A stretch of 64,000 nucleotides of DNA from Dromiciops gliroides (Eukaryota; Chordata; Mammalia; Microbiotheria; Microbiotheriidae): NCBI RefSeq assembly GCF_019393635.1, contig NC_057861.1:167440303-167504302 (forward strand), read 5' to 3'. Positions within the stretch are counted from its first letter, which is position 1. Every line of letters starts with the position of its first letter. The notes beneath the pieces were generated by a model that was given only the letters and a program-made list of their open reading frames with translations, did not search any database and had not been told where the DNA came from. This document shows positions 55,801 to 64,000 of the stretch, in pieces. The position numbers were made by a program, and so were the translations under genes.

Positions 55801-56800
55801 ACCCCTGCCCTCAAGGAGCTCCTAGTCTACTATTTCTGGTGGGAATGTTTTTCTTTTATATTTGTAATACAATAGATGCAAGTTAAGACAATTGAGTTCA
55901 TCTGCCTCATTTTAGATTACCTTTGACATGTAAATATTTCTCTTCTAGTCACTCACTCTTGGGAGTTTACATTTATGGGCATGCTGTCTTTGTGAGTTCT
56001 TGTTGTGATCCTGGAGAATGTGATGGAGAGAGAAAATAAATCTCTTCCCTTTGGCCACCTAGGAAGCATTTTGGTGAATCTTGTTTTTGATGCTACTTCA
56101 CTGTTCTGGGTAATCAATCAAGGTGGTTCTCAGTGAATAGGTGCTTCAGACAAAAGAAGTAGGAATTGGGTGGAGACTGTTTGTTCTGTGTGATTCAAAC
56201 CAGTAATGCTGGGAGAATTTGAAGGCCTAGAGACTAGGTAGCTGAATATTTCTGGAAAGATTCACCTGCAAACTACTCTCCAGGGTGGGTGGTACTGATA
56301 GGGGTGGAGAAAGCTGATTGAAACACCTCCCCACAGGCTTTGTCAGACTCTTTTGCTCACCCTGGAGAAAAAAGTCACCGGAGGGATAACCAGATAAAGC
56401 CCTCATTGACTGCTGTGCATTTATGTTTTCATACTTAGTTTGTTTAGTATTCCATTACTTTTTACAATGGAATAGAAAAGCTGTTAAACGGTGTACTTCT
56501 TTAAAAGGATTCCTTTTTAATTTGATCACTCACTGGGATGTACTTACTGGGAAGAGTCAGTAAAGTACCTCTATCATGTGTTTCATTTGGATGAGTCCTT
56601 TGACACATATTCTAATTTATTCTCACAACCACTCTGAGGTAGGGCATTTTACAGATGTGCCCAAGGTCAATCAGAGCTAGGGTTTCTGAGCCCGAGACCA
56701 AACTGTACACAGACTTTTCAGAAAGTCAGCTTTGATATCAGTTTGTGAAACCTAGGGAGTAAAACTTTTCTACTGACTTAAGGTTCTTTTAAAAGTCATT
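52871..56800. other. repeat-poor sequence right of the CpG island
   Basis: About 3.9 kb with no SINE, LINE or LTR that I can identify, in contrast with the left 49 kb. An open frame at 53,000-53,287 (95 codons) has no recognisable domain. A short open stretch at 54,007-54,058 is listed separately. Consistent with the first intron or flank of a developmental gene. Confidence 0.6.
54007..54058 (+). CDS. speculative small internal exon
   Basis: A pyrimidine tract and TCATCAG acceptor end at 54,006. A GTGAGT donor starts at 54,059. Between them, phase 0 is open for 17 codons (L-Q-N-V-S-C-L-M-D-K-F-V-D-R-V-V-E, plus one base). It contains the local CpGs GGACCGCG, unusual in this AT-rich stretch. 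Phase 0 is what the 50,414 donor would deliver. I do not recognise the peptide. A 52-base open stretch is not rare by chance, so this is weak. Confidence 0.13.
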
Positions 56801-56805
56801 CTAGG

Positions 56806-56968
56806 GGGGCAGCTAGGTGGCGCAGTAGATAAAGCACCAGCCCTGGATTCAGAAGGACCTGAGTTCAAATTTGACCTCAGACACTTAACACTTACTAGCT
56901 GTGTGACCCCGGGCAAGTCACTTAACCCCATGCCCCCCCCCCCAAAAAAAAAAAACAACTAAAAAAAA
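56806..56968 (+). mobile_element. WSINE-type SINE
   Basis: Full copy with mixed A/B diagnostic bases and a C-run then A tail. The flanks aaagtcattcta and aaggtcattcta differ by one base. Confidence 0.96.
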
Positions 56969-57140
56969 GGTCATTCTATAGTTGTATTTGATATAGGACA
57001 ATTTTTTTTTAAACTTCAGTCTTCCCCATCACTTTTTTTTTTACTGATGGCTATAAGCACAACAGCACCTAATTTCCCATTTCATAAAGCTGTAAGTAGA
57101 AGATAGTATATATGAAGGCATTTTAAAGATCTCTTGGGTG

Positions 57141-57250
57141 GGGGGGCAGCTAGGTGGCTCATTGGATAAAGCATTGGCCTTGGATTAAGGAGGACCTCAG
57201 TTCAAATCTAGCCTCAGACACTTGACACTAGCTGTGTGACCCTAGGCGCA
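57141..57250 (+). mobile_element. truncated WSINE-type SINE ending in a microsatellite
   Basis: Head and core are present to TGTGTGACCCTAGGCGCA. The rest of the SINE is replaced by the (TC)n(AC)n array. Confidence 0.94.
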
Positions 57251-57915
<665 letters not shown>

Positions 57916-57917
57916 AA

Positions 57918-58175
57918 TAGGCAGCTAGGTGGCGCAGTGGATAGAACACTGGACTTGTAGTCCAGAAGACGAGTCCAGATGGAGCTTCAGACACTAGCTG
58001 TGTGACACAGGGCAAGTCACTTAACCTCTGTTTGCCTCACTTCCTCATCTGTAAAATGGGGTTAATAATATTTCCCAGGGTGGTTGTGAGGATCAAATGT
58101 ATGTGATAGACTATTTGTAAAGCACTTAGCACAGTGTCTGACACATAGTAGACATGAATATTAGCTATTATTACT
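57918..58175 (+). mobile_element. MIR-type CORE-SINE with a WSINE-like head
   Basis: Starts GGCAGCTAGGTGGCGCAGTGGATAGAACACTGG like the WSINE head. It continues with the MIR core and complete MIR tail: CCTCATCTGTAAAATGGGG, GGTTGTGAGGATCAAATG, GTAAAGCACTTAGCACAGTGTCTGACACATAGTAG. Confidence 0.87.
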
Positions 58176-59774
58176 GAATATTGTCTCCATTTTACAGATG
58201 AAGAAGTGCAGGCTCACCCATGTTCCCACAGTAAATGCATCAAAAGGTGTCATTTGAACCCCAGATTTTCTCTTCCAAATCTCTATCCTACCACTCTGGA
58301 GATGTGTGCCTGATGGTGACATGTCATTTACCACAAGCCTGTTATAGAAATGTGATTTTCAGTATACTGCCTTAGCTCTTATGTTAAGACTTACTTAAAA
58401 AAATAAAAAATAAAAACAGCCATTTATTTGAGCAAGCCAAACTAGAAGCAGCAACTTTTTCATATTTATTCAAACTATACCTTTAACCAATTGGAAAACC
58501 TCATGATGACTGCTACTTGATCTGTAGAGTCTAGAATAATAAAACATTTTTTTTTAATTTTGGTTTTAATATAACATTTTAGACAGGAATTAGAGAGTTT
58601 GAAGAAGCTTCAGGTTATGTGTGAAAGACATAAATGTGGCTCAGAAGTCATCTTCTGATTGGATTTGTACATTAGGCTATATATCTGCCTAGAATTGATA
58701 AAAGAAGTTTTAAATTGTAGGATTAGGGACTGGACCTGTGATTTCATTTATAGGAAATCATAGAAAGTTTAAAATAAGAGTTTTTACTAGATTTTTTTTT
58801 AATTAAAAAGAAAAATTTTACACTATATCTCATTACCTTGAGAGGTGTCACCCTATGGTCTTTTCTAATTAGAGCCATGTTTCATTGCTCTCTGTTTGAA
58901 GTTTACATAAATTGGGAGAGATGGGCAGGGAGATCAAAGGTAGTGAATTTCATCACTTCCAGTATGTGTGCCCATTTTGCTATGCTTACAGTTTTATTTC
59001 ATTAATGGTATGAGTTAATAGGAGTCTTGACCTGCACACAACTTGACTTCTTTCTTCTTAGTTCACTGTCTGGATTAAAAAAAAAAAAAAGACATGCCAG
59101 TAGTTTTGTTGAATTTATTTTACTCGTTATATAATTGAAGTGGATGTAGATAATTTTTATAAATTGAGTTATTTTAAGAATCCAGGTGGAATTTCTTAAA
59201 GGATTTTATGCCGAATCTCTTGAATACAAGCAGTTGTTTCAGATTAAACTTTTTTGTTCAGGTTTTTTATGTCAAGAGTTTGTTTGGATCTGTTAGAAAA
59301 AGGAATGGTAGTTTAAAGAGGTAGTGGATAGTTAGCTATTATATAGCTCTATATACATTTAGGTATGTAGTACTAAATACATTTCCATATATTGCTTGAA
59401 TTGTAAAGGACTGTAGAGATAAATTTCAGGGTATGTTGCTATATTAACTGATTTTATTCATTATTCAGTTATTAACTATAGGTTGGGCTCAGCAGTATGC
59501 AACTATGGACAATTATATTGAAAAGTAATTTTCTGGTATAGAAAACTTAGCTACTCAAGGAAAACTCCATCCCTTTGGTACTGATTTGGAAAAGGGATTT
59601 TTGAACAAGTCATTCTTCTGGCCTTGGGTGTGGGGTGGGAATGTGCATAAATAATACCCATAGATTATGGATTTGATTAGATTTCAGGGTAAATGTACTC
59701 AACCGTGTTTAAGAGTTATAATAATTCATTTGTAAATATACAGAAAATTTTACTAGGTTCATAACTAGTTTTTC
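58176..59774. other. no gene seen; mostly unique intron-like DNA
   Basis: One reverse MIR scrap near 58,185-58,260 (CATTTTACAGATGAAGAAGTGC). The remainder is AT-rich and lacks recognisable repeats or open coding stretches. Confidence 0.5.
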
Positions 59775-59939
59775 TTTTCTTTTTTTTCCTTTTTTCTTTT
59801 TAGTGGGGCAAAGAGAGGGTTAAGTGACTTGCCCAGGGTCACATAGCTAGTAAGTGTCAAATGTCTGAGGTCAGATTTGGATTCAGGTCCTCCTGAATCC
59901 AAGACCAGTACTTTATCCACTGTGCCACCTAGCTGCCCC
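59775..59939 (-). mobile_element. WSINE-type SINE, reverse, with 16-bp target duplication
   Basis: Reverse copy. tcataactagtttttc is repeated at 59,759-59,774 and 59,940-59,955. It is the only full WSINE between 57.3 and 63.3 kb. Confidence 0.98.
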
Positions 59940-59955
59940 TCATAACTAGTTTTTC

Positions 59956-61010
59956 AAAGCAGTATCTTGTCAGTCAAAATCAACTTAAACTAATTTATTG
60001 ACTTATGTACCAGGCACCGTCATAGGCACTAAGGATATAAGGAAAGACAAAAGCTCATATTTTCATGGCCTCATTACTCTATATCAGCAGTGTCTTTAAC
60101 ATTATGGTCTGCCTGCTAAGGGAACACCTTAAACAGGTTTCCTGGTTTGAGATTTAATTAAAACTAATTTGACTTAATCCTTTTTCCCCATTTTTGTAAA
60201 CGAAATAATTTAAGGGAAGCTTCAAACATATGCTTCTAATTTAGTTTATAGTCCAGTCACCAAAAAGATGATTTTGAGAATCATTTTATATTCAAGAAGC
60301 TTTTAAAGGGGATTTTATAATTCTCTTCAACTTTATAATGGAAGATTATCCGTTATCCATTCAATGTAATTGAAAAAATATCTAACACCTCAAACACTGA
60401 CATTAAGTTGTAGGTTCAGTAATAATAAGTTGAGTTCTTGAATATGGACATTCGACCCCCCTCCTTAGTTTTCATTATTATCGCTCAGTAATTGCTTGCA
60501 GGCAATCCCTTCTAGGACTATACATATTTCATTTGTTAGAACTGTGTTATTATTCTAATTAACTTATACTTAAGGTTTTGAAAACTCAGTTCCGTGATCA
60601 CTTTTGATCATAAACCTAAGGCTGACTATAGCACGAGTATAATACATTGATGTGAGAGGAAACGATGTATTTGTCACCTGTAGACAGAAAATAAGTCGCA
60701 CAAATAACCATGGAAGATTCTTACTTTGAATAATTTTCAGGTGAAGCATAAAACCAGTTTTAACAAGTAAGGGGCTTAATCAGCATTCAGGAAGCTTAGC
60801 TTCTGGCTTGCAAGTGATTATGTTTCAAAGCAGTTAAAAAGCAGATGCTTAAGATAATTTTCTACATAATCAATATGCAAGTTTTTTTCAGATTATCCTG
60901 AAAATTTGTCTATTTATTCTGTAATTACTCCATTTGAAAATTGCCCTAAGCTTGAACCTTGATATCAAGAATTCTGGTATTCCAAACAAATCATAGCATA
61001 TCAGCAGGAA
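59956..61010. other. no gene seen; repeat-poor AT-rich DNA
   Basis: About 1 kb with only a short old-repeat phrase at about 60,008-60,050 (GTACCAGGCACCGTCATAGGCACTAAGGATAT). The rest looks unique and could hold conserved non-coding elements. None can be proved here. Confidence 0.5.
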
Positions 61011-61014
61011 AGGA

Positions 61015-61180
61015 CTTAATAGTTCAATAGTTCCTCTAGTTCAGCCTCCTCATTTGACATGTGGGGAAATAGAGGCTCAGAGAAGTTTGGGTCATAAAGA
61101 GCTTTTGGGTGACAGAAATGAAATGAAGTTGGCCAGATCAGCGGACCCCAAAATTCCAGTCTTTCCAATACACTAGAGTC
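61015..61180 (-). mobile_element. MIR-like fragment, reverse
   Basis: GTTCAGCCTCCTCATTTGACATGTGGGGAAATAGAGGCTCAGAGAAG resembles the reverse MIR core. Confidence 0.7.
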
Positions 61181-61499
61181 TTAACCTCTAACATTGTTAC
61201 ATTCTTTCTATAGTTTTTATTTACTTTATTTAAAGAAAAATTTCCACCACTGTGTGAGGGAAGACATACCAATAGTAAGCTCATGTACTCCTATGGTATC
61301 CTTGTGACCATAGGAGGAAAGAAGGCCCTTCAGTTATTTGGTGAATTTATGGGAGAACATTGATAGGAGGGATGGGCAGGCAGAAGTATAGGTTGTGATG
61401 CCCACATTGACAGGATCACAGATCCTTTTGAATATTTGAGAGCTTGCTTTAATGGGACAAGCTAAATAAAACAGGTATCTGGGTTATAGTGTCAGATGT

Positions 61500-61850
61500 A
61501 ATTCTCATATTTGCATAGTGCTTTATGGTTTACAAAGTACTTTCCTCAAAACAACCTTATGGAATAGATGGTTGTAAGTATTATCCCCAATTTTCAGAAA
61601 AGTAAATAAGCCCAAAAGTCACACAGCATGCAATCAGAGTTGGGAAAGGAGCCCAAGCCCTCTGACCAAGCAAAGTGCAATTTTCATTACCCCCAGTGGC
61701 GAATCCACCTTCCCCTCATCAAATGAAGCTCTTGATTAAGCTTCTTGAGGGTAGAGACTTTGAATTTTTTTCCCTTTGTAACACTAGCACTTGGTACAGT
61801 GCTTAGTGAACAGTAGAGGTTTAATAAATGCTTCTTGTTGTGTGTGTGTG
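61500..61850 (-). mobile_element. MIR-like and L2-tail-like fragments
   Basis: TTTGCATAGTGCTTTATGGTTTACAAAGTACTTTCCTC...TATTATCCCCAATTTTCAG is MIR-like in reverse. TTGAGGGTAGAGACTTTGAATT...TTGGTACAGTGCTTAGTGAACAGTAGAGGTTTAATAAATGC at 61,744-61,832 is an L2-type 3' tail in sense orientation. Confidence 0.75.
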
Positions 61851-61969
61851 AGGTAACTTAGCTTCAGGGATGATGATTCTTGTGCAAATGCAAGTAAAGT
61901 AGTATGATACCATCTTAAAGATATTACACTGGTGCAAAGATAGTCCTTTAGAAATTGTCTGGTGAAGGT

Positions 61970-62165
61970 AACATTAGGATGTGGATAGAGAGTTATGGGA
62001 CTTGGGAGTCTGGAAGACCTAGGTTTGAATTCTGTTTTAGACACTATCTATGTAGTCACTTGACCACTTTGTGCCTCAGTTTCCTCATCTGTAAAATAAA
62101 GGGGTTGAACCTGACGACCTCTAAAACCCCTTCCAGTTTAAGGCTTATTATCCTAAAATCTATGC
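61970..62165 (+). mobile_element. MIR-type SINE
   Basis: GGACTTGGGAGTCTGGAAGACCTAGGTTTGAATTC, CTTGACCACTTTGTGCCTCAGTTTCCTCATCTGTAAAATAAAGG, TTGAACCTGACGACCTCTAAAACCCCTTCCAG. Complete ancient MIR order. Confidence 0.88.
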
Positions 62166-63224
62166 CATCCCTAGCCATTACCCAGGTGAATTATGTTTTA
62201 ATATATTTGGTTTTCATTTAGAAAGCATCAAGTATTTGGAATTCTCTACATGTTTGCAATCAATTGGTGATACAAAGACAAAAGTGAAAGAGTTCAGTCA
62301 TCCACAGTGAAGTTGAGTAATTGCTTCCTATTAAATGCAAGGAAGGCCATTAGGTGGCCTCAGGAAGAAGTTTTAGAGATGCCTCCTGATCAAGTTTGAG
62401 TAAAGTTGCTTCTTTTATGACTCATCTTAATCACAGGTGAGCTTGAAGCATGCCCCTGTGAGTGGCCTGTGCTATATGGGATCAACTGACTCAGGTGAAT
62501 CTCATCTTTCATTTGGACCCCAGGTAGTGTTGGGTTTTGTCCAAGTTGGGAAGAAAGTAATTAGCTCCATTTGCATATAAAAACCATTTTTATATAGATA
62601 GAAAAATTGGGACATGAATTCCACAAGAAAGTATAAGGTAGATCTTACAGTATCAAATTGTATTCTAGTTTGAGTATATATTTGATGAACCAAATTAAGA
62701 AAGTTGGTGAAAACCATTGATTTCAACCCTATTCTCCCCCCCTACTTTGTAGTTCAGTGAGATGTTTCTATGAAAAGAGAGTTCTTTGAACAGATTTTTA
62801 GACAACCGCACCCCCATTAAATATTGAAGTGCTACACTGGTGTTCAAGATATGTTCTTATTTAACATTTCAGTAAACAAATGCACTGGTTCTCACCTGAC
62901 CCTGACATTCTGGAATTCTTGTTTTCTTTTTTGGGGGGAGGGGTGTCTGGTTTGGGACCCTGTGAGATAGTTCAAGTGTCAGAAAAAACCATGTTGTATG
63001 AATTATGACTCACAACACGGACTGGGATACTGGTGTTAGAGTTGATGTGTTGTGTACTGGGTAATGACTCCTGACAAAACAGTACTTCTTCAGACGTATC
63101 CTTAGCTTATTAATTCTGGATAGTGATGCTAAAAACTTGGTTGGTTAATTTTTAACATTTCTCAAAGTATATTATTTCCACTGACTTTTAATACTTTTTC
63201 AAAGTATTGAAGTGGATGTAAGCC
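62166..63224. other. no gene seen; unassigned
   Basis: Repeat-poor intron-like sequence. The reverse frame at 62,502-62,726 has no domain. Confidence 0.5.
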
Positions 63225-63368
63225 AGTGTGGCATAGTGCTGGTCTGACCAGCGTTCAGCATCTGCTATTGACTTCTGCCTATGTGATTTCATACAAGTCA
63301 CTTAACATTTCATTGCCCTATGCAGCTCTCTTAACACTATAAGGTACTCGTCTGTATTGGCAGAAGTT

Positions 63369-63401
63369 TTTTGTTTTTGTTTTGCGGTTTTTGTGTGTGG
63401 G

Positions 63402-63435
<34 letters not shown>

Positions 63436-63567
63436 AAATTGGGGTTAAGTGACTTACCCAGGGTCACACAGCTAGTGTCTGTCCAGTGTCTGAGGTCGGA
63501 TTTGAACTCAGGTCCTCCTGAATCCAGGCCCGATGCTTTATACACACTGTGCCACCTAGCTGCCCCA
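63369..63567 (-). mobile_element. WSINE-type SINE, reverse, with microsatellite-expanded tail
   Basis: Reverse copy whose tail side contains GTGTGTGTGTG then GAGAGAGAGAGAG at about 63,398-63,435. gcagaagtt is repeated at 63,360-63,368 and 63,568-63,576. The core is slightly deleted (CAGCTAGTGTCTGTCCAG). Confidence 0.95.
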
Positions 63568-63719
63568 GCAGAAGTTAAGAAAAAGATGAGTCCGACCAGA
63601 TTTTAGTGTATTCACTACTCTGGGTTGTTTAGTTTGTTTTGGTTTTTGGTAGTATGGTGTCCTTTAATCACTACTGGAACAAGTCCTGAATTTGGAGTCA
63701 CAGGGCCATAGGCTCACAT

Positions 63720-63850
63720 AGACAGAATGGAAAGGACCATTGCAGAATATCTAGGCCAGCCCCCTCATTTTATAATTAGGGAATCTGAGGCCCAGGGAGG
63801 TTCAATTACTTGTCCAAGGTTATACAGGTAGTAACTCAAGTCTGCTATTT
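63720..63850 (-). mobile_element. MIR-like fragment, reverse
   Basis: CCCCTCATTTTATAATTAGGGAATCTGAGGCCCAGGGAGGTTCAATTACTTGTCCAAGGTTATACAGGTAG is the reverse MIR core. Confidence 0.85.
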
Positions 63851-64000
63851 ACCCAGCTGTTAGGGCAAGTCACTTTGACCCAGTGACTTGGCTAACTGCT
63901 ACCTAAAACAGGCCTGTAGTATATATTGTTGAAGCTTAAATATACAGAAAAATTCAGAATAGATATTAGGAAGTAAACTAATACAGAATGATGATAATCT

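Overview
The window is mammalian nuclear DNA and almost certainly marsupial. The main evidence is about 35 copies of one tRNA-headed SINE with a CORE-SINE-like middle (head GGGGCAGCTAGGTGG..., middle ...TGTGACCCTGGGCAAGTCACTTAACCC..., A-rich tail). I recognise it as the WSINE1/WALLSI type of marsupial SINE. It lacks the longer 3' tail I remember for the commonest opossum SINE, which favours an Australidelphian (Australian marsupial or monito del monte) over an American opossum; that last step is inference from memory. Very old L2-like elements, MIR-like CORE-SINEs and hAT-type DNA elements are also present, as in any therian mammal.

Layout. Bases 1-49,300 are AT-rich intergenic (or very long intronic) DNA dominated by repeats. 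The largest piece is a decayed + strand L1 spread over about 5,260-9,720, which has taken five WSINEs and a probable retroviral LTR. A second L1-rich zone lies at 11,600-16,330, with a minus-strand L1 3' end, a 5'-inverted L1, and an LTR between. A further L1 3' end is at 21,760-22,555. L2-like 3' ends lie at 2,990-3,320, 38,280-39,035 and 45,960-46,460. No convincing protein-coding gene was found there. Nearly all open frames in this part are SINE, L1 or microsatellite read-through. The exception to the repeat density is 22,570-25,650, which is almost repeat-free.

Bases about 49,350-52,870 form a large CpG-rich, low-complexity domain that looks like the promoter and first-exon region of a developmental-type gene transcribed to the right. 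It contains an ATG at 50,372 that reads MSRRKQ, preceded immediately by an in-frame stop and followed 42 bases later by a strong splice donor (ACC|GTGAGT). MSRRKQ is the start shared by SALL, BCL11, FOG/ZFPM and ZNF423/521 zinc-finger proteins, but the residues after it do not follow any family member, so no gene is named. A second strong donor is at 52,300. From 52,870 to the right edge the sequence is repeat-poor, as expected for the first intron or flank of such a gene. The body of the gene would lie beyond the window.

No CRISPR, operon, phage or other multi-gene system is present. The interesting content is the CpG-island first-exon candidate, its non-B-DNA-prone repeats, nested and twin-primed transposons with readable target-site duplications, and two WSINE subfamilies with linked diagnostic positions and apparent mosaics.
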